This document shows positions 19,363 through 30,954 of a stretch of DNA of 41,323 nt, in pieces. The position numbers and the translations under genes were made by a program. How positions within the stretch are numbered: position 1 is the stretch's first letter; every line of letters starts with the position of its first letter. The stretch covers positions 1-41,323 of the forward strand of contig NZ_JAKGSG010000027.1 in the NCBI RefSeq assembly GCF_021568775.1, given 5' to 3'. The notes beneath the pieces were generated by a model. It worked only from the letters and a program-made list of their open reading frames with translations. It searched no databases and was not told where the DNA came from. The DNA is from Antribacter soli. GTDB taxonomy: Bacteria; Actinomycetota; Actinomycetes; Actinomycetales; Cellulomonadaceae.

Positions 19363-21266
19363 CCACCTTGGAGACGAAGCGGATGACGGTGGCGCAGGCC
19401 CTCGTCGAGTTCCTCGCCCGCCAGTGGACCGTCGACGCTGACGTCCGCGAGCGCACCATCCCCGGCATCTTCGGCATCTTCGGGCACGGCAACGTCGCCG
19501 GCATCGGCCAGGCCCTGCGCCAGGCGAACGAGCTCGAGCCCGATCTGATGCCGTACTACCAGGCCCGCAACGAGCAGGCCATGGTGCACCAGTCGGTCGG
19601 CTACGCCCGCATGCACCGCCGTCGCGCGACGTTCGCGTCGGCGGCGTCCGTCGGCCCGGGCGCCGCCAACATGCTCACCGGTGCCGCGCTGGCGACGAGC
19701 AACCGGATGCCGGCGCTGCTGCTGCCGAGCGACACGTTCGCGACGCGCGTGGCCGACCCGGTGCTGCAGCAGCTCGAGCTCCCGCACGACATCGGCATCC
19801 AGGTGACCGACGCGTTCCGCCCCCTGTCGCGGTTCTTCGACCGCGTGCAGCGCCCGGAGCAGCTCTACTCGATCGCGCTCGCTGCGATGCGCGTGCTCAC
19901 CGACCCCGCCGAGACCGGCGCCGTCACGATCGCCCTCCCCGAGGACGTGCAGGCCGAGGTGCTCGACGTACCGCTGGAGTTCCTCCAGGAGCGCGAGTGG
20001 CACGTCCGCCGCCCGCTGCCCGAGCGGGGTCCGCTCGAGCGCGCGGTCGCCGCCGTCCGCGCCGCGAGGCGGCCTATCATCGTCGCCGGCGGCGGCGTCA
20101 TCTACTCGGGCGCCGAGGACGTGCTGCGCCGCCTCGTCGAGGCGACCGGCATCCCGGTCGGCACGTCGCAGGCCGGCGGGGGTTCGCTGCCGTGGGACCA
20201 CCCGCAGTACCTCGGCGGCATCGGCGCGACGGGCACGACCGCCGCGAACCGCATCGCCGGCGAGGCCGACCTCGTCATCGGCGTCGGTACGCGGTACAGC
20301 GACTTCACCACCGCGAGCCGCACCGTGTTCCAGGACCCGGACGTACGGTTCGTGAACATCAACGTCGCCGCGTTCGACGCGTACAAGCACGGTTCGCAGC
20401 TGCCCGTGGTCGCCGACGCCCGCGAGACGCTGGAGGCGCTGGCCCGCGAGCTCGAGGGACACCGCGTGGAGTCGTCGTACGCCGAGCGCATCGAGCGCGA
20501 GAAGCGCGAGTGGGACGCGGTCGTCGACGCCGCGTTCGCGTCCTCCGGCCTCGACCGGCCCGGCCAGGCGGAGATCATCGGCGCGGTGCAGGCCGCGAGC
20601 GACCCGACCGACGTGATCGTGCAGGCGGCCGGCTCGCTGCCCGGAGACCTCCACAAGCTCTGGCGCGTGCGCGACCCGCTCGGCTACCACGTCGAGTACG
20701 CGTTCTCGTGCATGGGCTACGAGATCGCCGGCGGGCTCGGCGTCCGGCGCGGCGCGCCCGACCGGGACGTCATCGTCATGGTCGGCGACGGCTCGTACCT
20801 GATGCTGCACACCGAGCTCGTGACCGCCGTGGCCGAGGGCCTCAAGGTGATCGTCATCATCATCCAGAACCACGGCTACGCCTCGATCGGGCACCTGTCC
20901 GAGACCGTCGGGGCCGACCGGTTCGGCACCCGGTACCGCACGTTCGACGAGAAGGTGCGGAACTTCGACGGCACCGAGATCCTCCCGGTCGACCTCGCCG
21001 CGAACGCGCGGTCGTACGGCGTCGACGTCATCGAGGTCGCCCCCGGCCCCGACGCGATCCCGGACCTGAAGGACGCCGTCGCGAAGGCGAAGGCGTCCGA
21101 CCGGTCGACCGTGATCCACCTCGAGTCCGACCCGCTCCTGTACGCACCTGACGGCGAAGGATGGTGGGACGTCCCCGTGGCTCCGGAGGCGGAGATCGAG
21201 GTGACGAGGAGCGCGTACCGCGACTACCTCGTCGACAAGAAGAAGCAGCGACCGCTGCTCGGATGA
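19359..21266 (+). CDS. iolD: 3D-(3,5/4)-trihydroxycyclohexane-1,2-dione acylhydrolase
   Basis: IolD, thiamine-diphosphate-dependent ring-opening hydrolase of inositol catabolism, 635 aa. Seen: the cofactor-activating Glu in YQARNEQAM (E72), the central domain with IIVAGGGVIYSGAED, and the TPP-binding motif MVGDGSYLM (GDGS 476-479) closed by NHGY (N504). The start ATG is set by the 4-nt overlap with iolB and by GGAAGG close upstream; the frame is open further upstream but antisense-like. Last recognised enzyme of the operon. Confidence 0.95.
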   Translation: MTTLETKRMTVAQALVEFLARQWTVDADVRERTIPGIFGIFGHGNVAGIGQALRQANELEPDLMPYYQARNEQAMVHQSVGYARMHRRRATFASAASVGPGAANMLTGAALATSNRMPALLLPSDTFATRVADPVLQQLELPHDIGIQVTDAFRPLSRFFDRVQRPEQLYSIALAAMRVLTDPAETGAVTIALPEDVQAEVLDVPLEFLQEREWHVRRPLPERGPLERAVAAVRAARRPIIVAGGGVIYSGAEDVLRRLVEATGIPVGTSQAGGGSLPWDHPQYLGGIGATGTTAANRIAGEADLVIGVGTRYSDFTTASRTVFQDPDVRFVNINVAAFDAYKHGSQLPVVADARETLEALARELEGHRVESSYAERIEREKREWDAVVDAAFASSGLDRPGQAEIIGAVQAASDPTDVIVQAAGSLPGDLHKLWRVRDPLGYHVEYAFSCMGYEIAGGLGVRRGAPDRDVIVMVGDGSYLMLHTELVTAVAEGLKVIVIIIQNHGYASIGHLSETVGADRFGTRYRTFDEKVRNFDGTEILPVDLAANARSYGVDVIEVAPGPDAIPDLKDAVAKAKASDRSTVIHLESDPLLYAPDGEGWWDVPVAPEAEIEVTRSAYRDYLVDKKKQRPLLG

Positions 21267-21270
21267 CTCC

Positions 21271-21423
21271 GTGTCCCGGGTCACCCGGACCCGCGACCCG
21301 GTGTCCCGCCTTCCGGTACCCGATCGTGTCGAACGTGTGTTCGCCGAGGACGAGGCGTCCGACGAGGTCTCGCGCTTCCAGCTCGAGCGGCTGCGCGAGC
21401 TCGTCGACGCCGCACGCGCCTGA
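21271..21423 (+). CDS. Possible small ORF (50 aa) after iolD
   Basis: GTG 21271, 4 nt after the iolD stop, opens a 50-codon frame ending TGA 21421-21423 in the iolD-gntR gap. It has a basic N-terminus and a helical, acidic/hydrophobic C-terminus (DEVSRFQLERLRELVDAARA). Codon composition is like neighbouring real genes. No family recognised. It could be a genuine small gene coupled to iolD or the remains of a longer one. No convincing Shine-Dalgarno. Confidence 0.35.
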   Translation: MSRVTRTRDPVSRLPVPDRVERVFAEDEASDEVSRFQLERLRELVDAARA

Positions 21424-21439
21424 TCACGCGGTCGGAACG

Positions 21440-22201
21440 TCAGCGCTCGACGAGCGTCATCTCGAACGAGTAGAGGTCGGGGCGGTAGCAGTGCTGTCCC
21501 CACTCGACGGCGCGCCCGGAGTTGTCGAACGCCGTGCGCGACATGGTGAGGACCGCCGACCCCTTGGGGATGTCGAGCAGGGCGGCCTCCTGCGTCGTCG
21601 CATCGCGCGCGCCGATGCGCTGCTTCGCGACCCGCACGCTCACGCCCTGGGCTCGCAGCAGCTGGTACAGGCCATGCTTCGACAGGTCGTCGGGGTTGAG
21701 GCCCGTGAACTCCTCCGGGAGCACGTTGTCGAGGATCGCGATGGGGACCTCGTCGGCGGAGCGGAGCCGCCTGATGTGCAGCACCGGGCTGCCCGGCGCC
21801 ACGCCGAGCGCCTCCGCGATCTTCTCGTCGGCCTCGCCGGTCTCGATCGACAGCACCCGGGTCTCGGGCTTCTGCCCCGACCGCTCGAGGTCCTCGTAGA
21901 GGCTCGTGAGTGCGACGCTCCGGCTCACCTTGCCGTGCACGACCTGGGTGCCGATCCCCCGGCGGCGCACCAGGAGGCCCTTGTCGACGAGCTCCTGGAT
22001 GGCCCGACGGATCGTGGGCCGGGACAGCCCGAGGCGGTTGCCGAGCGCCACCTCGTTCTCGAGCCGAGACCCGGCCGGCAGGGTGCCGTCGTGGATGGCC
22101 GCCTCGATCCGGCTCGAGATCTGGAAGTAGAGCGGGACCGGGCCCGAGCGGTCGAGGTCGATGAACAGGTCGACCGGGAGCGAGTGGTTCGGTACCGCCA
22201 C
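21440..22201 (-). CDS. GntR-family (HutC subfamily) transcriptional regulator, likely inositol repressor
   Basis: 253-aa regulator. An N-terminal winged helix-turn-helix (VPLYFQISSRIEAAI, then LGLSRPTIRRAIQELVDKG and GIGTQVV) is followed by a UTRA ligand-binding domain (SPVLHIRRLRSADEVPIAI, GSAVLTMSRTAFD). GGGAGGG lies directly against an ATG at 22210, too close for it; it is 9 nt from GTG 22201, which I therefore prefer. It is convergent with the iol operon and divergent from the transaldolase-like gene. Shared palindromes at all three promoters suggest it represses both and itself, with an inositol-derived or sugar-phosphate inducer (inference). Confidence 0.9.
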   Translation of the reverse strand: MAVPNHSLPVDLFIDLDRSGPVPLYFQISSRIEAAIHDGTLPAGSRLENEVALGNRLGLSRPTIRRAIQELVDKGLLVRRRGIGTQVVHGKVSRSVALTSLYEDLERSGQKPETRVLSIETGEADEKIAEALGVAPGSPVLHIRRLRSADEVPIAILDNVLPEEFTGLNPDDLSKHGLYQLLRAQGVSVRVAKQRIGARDATTQEAALLDIPKGSAVLTMSRTAFDNSGRAVEWGQHCYRPDLYSFEMTLVER

Positions 22202-22237
22202 CGTGTGCATCCCTCCCGTCGCGGCCGTCGCGACATG

Positions 22238-22270
22238 ATGTCAAGACATTATCAGCCCTTTCCATATGCC
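22238..22270 (-). promoter_or_regulatory. gntR promoter with operator O3 (autoregulation)
   Basis: On the minus strand -35 TTGTGG (about 22265-22270), 16-bp spacer, -10 GATAAT (22248-22253). ATGTCTTGACAT (22249-22238) overlaps the -10 end and the start region. This is a perfect palindrome identical to O1, so the regulator likely limits its own transcription. Confidence 0.65.
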
Positions 22271-22306
22271 CACAATGTCAGGTGAGCAACCCCACCTCGC
22301 CGTAGG

Positions 22307-22335
22307 TTGTATTGTCCGAACATACTGTCTACGCT
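22307..22335 (+). promoter_or_regulatory. Promoter of the transaldolase-like gene with operator O4
   Basis: -35 TTGTAT (22307-22312), 17-bp spacer, TACGCT (22330-22335) as a TANNNT -10. The spacer holds TTGTCCGAACAT (22312-22323), an imperfect copy of the operator, in the same arrangement as at iolC. The -35 and -10 are weaker than those of iolC. Confidence 0.5.
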
Positions 22336-22405
22336 GGGGTGTCTCGAGGGAGCCGACCGACGCGCGAGACGTCATCGCCGCACCGACCTGACGACCGGAG
22401 AACCC

Positions 22406-23497
22406 ATGACTGACGCACCCGCCATCGACGCCGAGACCCTGCCGCTCCGCATCGCCGCGGACACGACCCCGACCAGTCTCTGGAACGACTCCGCGGACCT
22501 GCAGCAGCTCGCCCGCTCGATCGAGTTCGGGGCGGTCGGCGCAACGTGCAACCCCGTGATCGCGCTCGCCGCCATCAAGAGCGACCTCGCGACCTGGGGC
22601 CCGCGCATCGCACGACTCGCCGAGGAGCACCCGACCGCCGGCGAGTCCGAGCTCGGCTGGATGGTCGTCGAGGAGCTCTCCGTACAGGCCGCCCGGCTGC
22701 TCGAGCCGGAGTTCCGTCGGAGCGGCGGCCGCAACGGCCGACTCTCGATCCAGACCGATCCGCGACTCCACCGGGACGAGGCAGCGCTGGTCGAGCAGGC
22801 CGTGCGCTTCTCCGGTCTCGCCGAGAACATCATCGTGAAGATCCCGGCCACGGCCGTCGGGATCCGCGCCATCGAAGAGGCGACCTTCCGCGGCGTGAGC
22901 ATCAACGCGACGGTGTCGTTCACGGTGCCGCAGGCACTCGCCGTCGCGGAGGCGATCGAGCGCGGGCTCGATCGGCGCACCGCCGCCGGCTTCCCCGAGC
23001 ACGAGTTCGGCTCGGTCGTGACCATCATGGGCGGCCGGCTCGACGACTGGCTCAAGGCCTGGGTCGAGAAGCACCGGGTCCTGATCGAGCCGGGGCACCT
23101 CGAGTGGGCCGGCGTCGCCGCGCTGAAGCGGGCGCACGCGCTGTTCGTCGAGCGCGGGTACCGGTCGCGGGTCCTCTCCGCGGCGTTCCGCAACCACATG
23201 CAGTGGTCGGAGCTCCTGGGCGGCGACCTCGTCGTCTCCCCGCCGTTCGAGTGGCAGGAGCGGATCAACAAGAACCGCATCCCCGTCGAGAACCGCATCG
23301 ACCGGCCGGTCGACCCGCACATCATCGAGACCCTGCTCACAAAGGTCCCCGAGTTCCGCCGTGCGTACGAGCCCGACGGGATGACCGTCGAGGAGTTCGG
23401 CGACTTCGGCGCGACCCGGCGCACCCTGCGGCAGTTCCTCGAGGCGGACGCCGCGCTCGACGCGCTCGTGCGCGACATCCTCGTGCCGGCACCCTGA
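22406..23497 (+). CDS. Transaldolase-family protein linked to the inositol regulon
   Basis: 363-aa class I aldolase of the transaldolase family, distinct from Tal at 149-1273. Seen: SLWNDS (24-29) at the place of Tal's conserved Asp motif, ATCNPVIAL (46-54) where Tal has TTNP, the Schiff-base lysine in IIVKIPATAVG (K145), and SINATVSFT. The C-terminal half diverges from Tal. ATG 22406 has GGAG 6 nt upstream. Divergent from gntR and preceded by an operator-like site, so probably induced with the iol operon. Substrate unknown: an alternative aldolase for a deoxy-keto-gluconate phosphate, or a true transaldolase, are possibilities. Confidence 0.82.
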   Translation: MTDAPAIDAETLPLRIAADTTPTSLWNDSADLQQLARSIEFGAVGATCNPVIALAAIKSDLATWGPRIARLAEEHPTAGESELGWMVVEELSVQAARLLEPEFRRSGGRNGRLSIQTDPRLHRDEAALVEQAVRFSGLAENIIVKIPATAVGIRAIEEATFRGVSINATVSFTVPQALAVAEAIERGLDRRTAAGFPEHEFGSVVTIMGGRLDDWLKAWVEKHRVLIEPGHLEWAGVAALKRAHALFVERGYRSRVLSAAFRNHMQWSELLGGDLVVSPPFEWQERINKNRIPVENRIDRPVDPHIIETLLTKVPEFRRAYEPDGMTVEEFGDFGATRRTLRQFLEADAALDALVRDILVPAP

Positions 23498-23528
23498 GAG
23501 GGCACCCAGCCCCCGATGCTCAGGCGGC

Positions 23529-24014
23529 TCAGACCGCGACGCGCACCGGGATCGGCTCGAGGAGCACCGGGAAGTTCACCGACCGTGCGATGAAGCACAT
23601 CGCGTGCGCCCGGTGGTGCAGCACCGCAAGGTGCTCGTCGGTGGCGAGCTCCCCGGCGTCGGCCACCACCCTCGGGTGCAGCGTCACGTCCGTGAACTGG
23701 CCCTCGCCGCGGGCCTCGACCCGCATCGTGCCCGTCGCCTCGTCGGTGTACTCGCGCACCACGAGGCCGGACTCGGCGGCCAGGTGCAGGAACCACAGCA
23801 TGTGGCACTGGGACAGGCTCGCGACGAACAGCTCCTCGGGGCTGAACCGCTGCGGGTCGCCGCGGAACGCGGGGTCGGACGAGCCGGGCAGCGCCGGCTT
23901 GCCCGGCAGGAGGACGTCGTGGTCCCTGGAGTACGCGGTGTACGACGCCGTACCCCGCTCCCCCGCTCCTGTCCAGCGCACCGTCGCGGTGTAGTCGTGG
24001 AGGGCTCCGCTCAT
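23529..24014 (-). CDS. OsmC-family peroxiredoxin-like protein
   Basis: 161-aa OsmC/Ohr-fold protein, the family that reduces organic hydroperoxides using two cysteines. Both are present: SLSQCHMLWF (C70) and AHAMCFIARSVN (C140). FSPEELFVASLSQC is the family's helix signature. ATG 24014; a GTG three codons upstream is less likely. TAGGGT lies 7 nt before the ATG and may be a -10 giving a leaderless mRNA. It is followed upstream by a GNAT gene 10 nt away in the same direction. Confidence 0.88.
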   Translation of the reverse strand: MSGALHDYTATVRWTGAGERGTASYTAYSRDHDVLLPGKPALPGSSDPAFRGDPQRFSPEELFVASLSQCHMLWFLHLAAESGLVVREYTDEATGTMRVEARGEGQFTDVTLHPRVVADAGELATDEHLAVLHHRAHAMCFIARSVNFPVLLEPIPVRVAV

Positions 24015-24024
24015 GGTGGCCACC

Positions 24025-24639
24025 CTAGGGGCGCTCGCCCTCCCGGGCCAGAGGGCGCAGGCTCAGCCAGCGCTCCGTGACCGTGTAGCCCACCGCCTCG
24101 TTCGCGCGGCGCGCCGCCAGGTTGTCCGCCGCGCCGCCGCTGCCGAACATGGTGTGGCCCCGCCCGGCCAGCCCGAGGACCGCGGCGGCCTTGACCGCGG
24201 AGGCGAGGCCCCGGCGTCGGGCACCCGCGTCCACCGCCGTGAAGTCCGTGTCCACGAGCGCGCCCGCCACGCGTAGCACCGTCACCCCGACCAGGGTGCC
24301 GTCCGCGCCGAGGGCGCCCCACGCCCAGGCCGTGCTCGCCGCGAGGTCCGCACGCAGGGCGGCCTCGTCCGGGACGTCGTGCCCGTTCTGCGGCGTCACC
24401 GGGTAGTCGGGCAGGCAGCGCGAGTCCAGGTCGACGATCGCCGCGACGTCGTCCGGGCCGAGCTCACGGACGACCCAGCCCTGCTCACGCGCCGCGGCCA
24501 GGACGCCGAAGCAGTGCCGCAGCGCCTGCGGCGTGACCCGCAGCCGTGCACCCCAGGACTCGGCCACCACGGTCCAGCCTTCGGCGAGGAGACCTGGCAG
24601 GCGGGGGTCGTCGTCGCGCAGGACGATCGGCGCGGGCAT
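24025..24639 (-). CDS. GNAT-family N-acetyltransferase
   Basis: 204-aa protein with a C-terminal GNAT fold: acetyl-CoA motif A ARRRGLASAVKAAAVLGLA (~150-170), followed by NLAARRANEAVGYTVTERWL, the usual GNAT ending with the Asn and the 'GY/GF' turn. The N-terminal ~60 residues (IVLRDDDPRLPGLLAEGWTV) may be a degenerate second GNAT-like unit. Substrate not predictable. It starts 13 bp after the uvrA stop, so it may be co-transcribed with uvrA. GTG 24648 is an alternative start. Confidence 0.82.
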   Translation of the reverse strand: MPAPIVLRDDDPRLPGLLAEGWTVVAESWGARLRVTPQALRHCFGVLAAAREQGWVVRELGPDDVAAIVDLDSRCLPDYPVTPQNGHDVPDEAALRADLAASTAWAWGALGADGTLVGVTVLRVAGALVDTDFTAVDAGARRRGLASAVKAAAVLGLAGRGHTMFGSGGAADNLAARRANEAVGYTVTERWLSLRPLAREGERP

Positions 24640-24652
24640 CAAGGTCACCGGT

Positions 24653-27568
<2,916 letters not shown>

Positions 27569-27574
27569 CGCAGC

Positions 27575-27597
27575 ATCGTACGGCCGCTGACTGACAA
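27575..27597 (-). promoter_or_regulatory. RecA-NDp/PafBC-type promoter of uvrA
   Basis: On the minus strand TTGTCAGTC (27597-27589), eight bases, TACGAT (27580-27575), then 6 nt to the GTG start. It matches TTGTCRGTG-N8-TANNNT at all positions except the last base of the 9-mer. This is the best of the three matches in the window, and known as the target of the PafBC DNA-damage activator in mycobacteria. Confidence 0.75.
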
Positions 27598-27598
27598 T

Positions 27599-27612
27599 CG
27601 CACACCCGTTCT
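27599..27612 (-). promoter_or_regulatory. Possible LexA (SOS) box upstream of uvrA
   Basis: Minus-strand AGAACGGGTGTGCG matches the actinobacterial LexA consensus CGAAC-N4-GTTCG at 8 of 10 informative positions and abuts the PafBC-type element. It is too degenerate to be sure. Confidence 0.3.
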
Positions 27613-27649
27613 ATGTCACAGCTGCGGCGCGCCTGACAGACTCTCCGAC

Positions 27650-28564
27650 ATGACGCGCCGTGACCTCGACGTCCACTGGATCCACGGCACTCCCCGGCGC
27701 GGCGGGGCGGCCGATCCTCCGCTCCAGGTCCACCACCACGGCCCCGACACCGTCATCCTCCGCCAGAGCAGGTCGGTGACGTTCGAGGCGCCGTTCCTCT
27801 ACCTGTTGTTCGGCGCCGACCGCGCCTTCCTGCTCGACACGGGCGCCACGCAGGACCCTGCCACGTTCCCGCTGCGCGAGACCGTCGACCGGCTGGTCGA
27901 GGAGTGGCTCGCCGAGCACCCGCACGCCGGATACGAGCTGGTCGTGGCGCACACCCACTCCCACAGAGACCACGTCGCAGGCGACGCCCAGCTCGCCGGC
28001 CGCGAGCGCACCATGGTCGTCGGCACCAGCCTCGCGGACGTGCAGGCGTACTTCGGGTTCACGGTGTGGCCCACCGAGGTGGTGACGCTCGACCTCGGCG
28101 GCCGTCTGCTCGAGATCACCGGAATCCCCGGCCACCACCCCGCCTCGATCGCCGTCTTCGACCCGCGCACGGGCTTCCTCCTCACGGGCGACACCGTCTA
28201 CCCGGGCCGGCTGTACGGGATGGACATGCCGGCGTTCGTCGCGAGCATGGACCACCTCGTCGAGTTCGCCGACGCGCGGCCCGTCACCCACGTGATGGGT
28301 TGCCACATCGAGATGTCCCGTACCCCCGGGCGGGACTACCCGGCGGGTACGCGTTACCAGCCCGACGAGGCGCCGCTGCCCATGACACCGCGGCAGCTCC
28401 ACGCCGTCCGCGACGCGGCGCACGCCGCCGCCGGGCAGCCGGGCATGCACGTCCACAGCGACTTCGTCGTCTACAACGGCACCGGCCGGCTGGCGCTGCT
28501 CTCCCTCCTGGCGCATCAGCTCCGCGGCCGCTTCCTGCCGTGGTCACGTCCTCGCCTTGGCTGA
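27650..28564 (+). CDS. Metallo-beta-lactamase-fold hydrolase
   Basis: 304-aa MBL-fold hydrolase. Seen: the metal-binding HTHSHRDH (101-108), a later His in GIPGHHPASIAVFD, and the metal-bridging Asp in LLTGDTVYPGRLYGMD. Substrate unknown; glyoxalase II-like, arylsulfatase-like and thioesterase activities all occur in this fold. Divergent from uvrA; an MBL gene next to uvrA is common in actinobacteria. The leader CTGACAGACT ends 7 nt before the ATG and recurs before the next gene. Confidence 0.88.
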   Translation: MTRRDLDVHWIHGTPRRGGAADPPLQVHHHGPDTVILRQSRSVTFEAPFLYLLFGADRAFLLDTGATQDPATFPLRETVDRLVEEWLAEHPHAGYELVVAHTHSHRDHVAGDAQLAGRERTMVVGTSLADVQAYFGFTVWPTEVVTLDLGGRLLEITGIPGHHPASIAVFDPRTGFLLTGDTVYPGRLYGMDMPAFVASMDHLVEFADARPVTHVMGCHIEMSRTPGRDYPAGTRYQPDEAPLPMTPRQLHAVRDAAHAAAGQPGMHVHSDFVVYNGTGRLALLSLLAHQLRGRFLPWSRPRLG

Positions 28565-28576
28565 CAGACTGGCTGC

Positions 28577-29341
28577 ATGACAGGTCCTGACCCCACCGGC
28601 TCGACCGGCTACACCGGCGACGTCGCACCCGGCGGGCCGGCCGACGTGCGCGTCCTCGACCGCGTCGTGATCCGCAAGCTCTCCGTAGGCCCCACGGACA
28701 ACAACACGTACCTCCTCACGTGCCGGCGCACGGGCGCCCAGCTCCTGATCGACGCCGCGGCCGACGCGCAGCGGCTCATGGACCTCGTCGACGAGGCCGA
28801 GGGCGACGGGCCAGGGGCAGGCCCGCTCGACGCAGGCCCGCCCCTCGAGGTGGTCGCCACGACGCACCGGCACGGCGACCACCTCGGCGCACTGCCCGAC
28901 GTCGTCGCGGTCACCGGGGCGCGCACCGTCGCCGGGGCGGACGACGCCGAGGCGATCGAGGAGACGACGGGCGTGCCGGTCGACACGCTTCTGCGCGACG
29001 GCGACCGCGTGACGTTCGGCGAGATCACCCTCGACGCGATCCCTCTGCGCGGGCACACACCCGGCTCGGTCGCGTACGCGTACGCCGAGCCCGCCGGGGC
29101 GAGCGCCGCGGAGGCGGTGTCCCACCGGGTGCACCTGTTCACGGGCGACTCGCTCTTCCCGGGCGGTGTCGGCAACACGGACCGCGATCCGGAGCGGTTC
29201 GCGCAGCTGTTCGGCGATGTCACCACGCGCCTCTTCGACCGCTTCGGCGACGACACCTGGGTCTACCCGGGCCACGGCAAGGACACGACCCTGGGCCGCG
29301 AGCGCCCGCACCTGCAGGAGTGGCGGGAACGCGGCTGGTGA
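28577..29341 (+). CDS. MBL-fold hydrolase, glyoxalase II-like
   Basis: 254-aa MBL-fold protein close to the hydroxyacylglutathione-hydrolase-like group. Seen: VGPTDNNTYLLTC, metal motif THRHGDH (96-102), RGHTPGSVAY, LFTGDSLFPGGVGNT with bridging Asp, and the final PGHGKDTTLGRE. In actinobacteria the physiological thiol is mycothiol, so a mycothiol-conjugate role is possible (inference). It starts 12 nt after the previous gene and is unlike it beyond the fold. Confidence 0.88.
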   Translation: MTGPDPTGSTGYTGDVAPGGPADVRVLDRVVIRKLSVGPTDNNTYLLTCRRTGAQLLIDAAADAQRLMDLVDEAEGDGPGAGPLDAGPPLEVVATTHRHGDHLGALPDVVAVTGARTVAGADDAEAIEETTGVPVDTLLRDGDRVTFGEITLDAIPLRGHTPGSVAYAYAEPAGASAAEAVSHRVHLFTGDSLFPGGVGNTDRDPERFAQLFGDVTTRLFDRFGDDTWVYPGHGKDTTLGRERPHLQEWRERGW

Positions 29342-29356
29342 CCCGGCCTGACCGGG
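29342..29356. terminator. Weak hairpin between convergent MBL and sthA genes
   Basis: CCCGG-CCTGA-CCGGG immediately after the MBL stop, running into an eight-G tract on the plus strand (29354-29361). It has a short stem and no T-tract; it is given only because nothing else in this 47-bp convergent gap could act as a terminator. Confidence 0.3.
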
Positions 29357-29388
29357 GGGGGTTCCGGCATGGTGGGCGCAGGCAGAAG

Positions 29389-30807
29389 TCAGAAGCCGAA
29401 CCGCGCCACGTCCCGCATCTTGTTCGTCGCGTCGAGGGCCGCCACCTTGTACGCCTCGGAGAGCGTCGGGTAGTTGAAGACCGTGTCCACGAGATGGTCG
29501 ACGGTGCCGCCGCACGTCATGACGGCCTGCCCGATGTGGATGAGCTCGGTCGCCCCCGTCCCGAAGACGTGAACGCCGAGGATCTTGCGGGTGTCGGTCG
29601 AGACGAGGAGCTTGAGCATGCCGTAGGTGTCGCCGACGATCTGCCCGCGGGCGAGCTCGCGGTACCGCGCGACGCCCACCTCGTAGGGCACGCCTGCCCG
29701 CGTGAGCTCGTCCTCGGTGTCCCCGCAGTACGAGATCTCGGGGATCGTGTAGATGCCGATGGGCTGCAGCTCCAGCACCGACGACACCGGCTCGCCGAAC
29801 GCGTGGTAGGCGGCGAGCCGCCCCTGCTCCTGCGAGGTCGCCGCGAGCGCCGGGAAGCCGATCACGTCGCCGACGGCGTAGACGTGCTCCACCCCCGTGC
29901 GGAACTGCTTGTCGACGACGAGGCGGCCGCGCGCGTCCGCCGCGAGGCCCGCGGCCTCCAGCCCCAGCCCGTCGGTGGCGCCCTGCCGGCCCGCGGAGTA
30001 CATGACCGTGTCGGCGGGGATCCGCTTGCCGCTGGCCAGCGTGGTGACGGTCCCGGTGGCGTCGGCGGTGACGGACTCGACGGTCTCCCCGAGCCGGAAC
30101 GTGACGGACAGGTCGCGCAGCTGGAACTTGAGCGCCTCGACCACCTCGGCGTCGCAGAAGTCGAGGATCTTGTCCCGGGCCTCGACGACGGTGACGCGGG
30201 TGCCCAGCGCCGCGAAGATCGACGCGTACTCGATGCCGATGACGCCCGCCCCGACGACGACCATCGTCCGCGGCACCTCCTGCATGTCGAGGATGCCGTC
30301 CGAGTCGACGACCCGGTCGCCGTCGAAGGCGATGTGCACCGGCCGCGCGGGCCGCGTGCCGACAGCGACGACGACCTTCTCGGCGGTCAGCCGCCGCACG
30401 CGGTCGCCGTCGGCGTCGAGGATGTCGACCTCGTGCGGCCCGGCGAACCGGGCGCTGCCGACGACCGTCTCGACGCGGTTGCGCGCGAGCTGGTTGCGGA
30501 CCACCTCCATCTCCCGTCCGATGACGTGCTGGAGCCGGGCCAGGAGGTCCTGGACGGTGATGCGCTCCTTGAGGCGATAGCTCGAGCCGTACACGTCACG
30601 CAGGGTCAGGCCGGTGAGGTAGAGCACGGCCTCGCGCAGCGTCTTGGACGGGATGGTGCCGGTGTTCAGGCACACGCCGCCGATCATGTCCCGACGCTCG
30701 ACGACGGCGACCCGCTTGCCGAGCTTGGCCGCGCCGATCGCCGCCTTCTGGCCGCCAGGGCCGGAGCCGATGACAACGAGGTCGAAGTGCGAGGCGCTGG
30801 CGTCCAT
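29389..30807 (-). CDS. sthA: Soluble pyridine nucleotide transhydrogenase (Si-specific)
   Basis: SthA, an FAD flavoprotein that transfers hydride between NADPH and NAD+, 472 aa. Seen: the FAD-binding [19 protein letters not shown] (12-30), [20 protein letters not shown] for NAD(P), and [15 protein letters not shown]. At the redox site it has [14 protein letters not shown]46 is kept but the second cysteine of lipoamide dehydrogenase is T51, which is diagnostic for SthA. ATG 30807 has GGAGC just upstream. It fits with the NADPH-producing pentose phosphate operon elsewhere in the window. Confidence 0.94.
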   Translation of the reverse strand: MDASASHFDLVVIGSGPGGQKAAIGAAKLGKRVAVVERRDMIGGVCLNTGTIPSKTLREAVLYLTGLTLRDVYGSSYRLKERITVQDLLARLQHVIGREMEVVRNQLARNRVETVVGSARFAGPHEVDILDADGDRVRRLTAEKVVVAVGTRPARPVHIAFDGDRVVDSDGILDMQEVPRTMVVVGAGVIGIEYASIFAALGTRVTVVEARDKILDFCDAEVVEALKFQLRDLSVTFRLGETVESVTADATGTVTTLASGKRIPADTVMYSAGRQGATDGLGLEAAGLAADARGRLVVDKQFRTGVEHVYAVGDVIGFPALAATSQEQGRLAAYHAFGEPVSSVLELQPIGIYTIPEISYCGDTEDELTRAGVPYEVGVARYRELARGQIVGDTYGMLKLLVSTDTRKILGVHVFGTGATELIHIGQAVMTCGGTVDHLVDTVFNYPTLSEAYKVAALDATNKMRDVARFGF

Positions 30808-30954
30808 GCTCCGAGTGTGGGGGTCGCACACCGCCTTGACGAGGGCCGTCATCCAGATTTAACGCGGCGGCGGGCGATCCGGTCGGGCGCTGCCCGACCG
30901 CGGACCGGTCGCCTCCCGCAGAGGGCGGCGCGGGCACCGTGCTTGGATGGTGTC

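Noticed and set aside
29389-30807. Lipoamide dehydrogenase
   Set aside because: The second redox cysteine is replaced by Thr (CLNTGT), which fits SthA.
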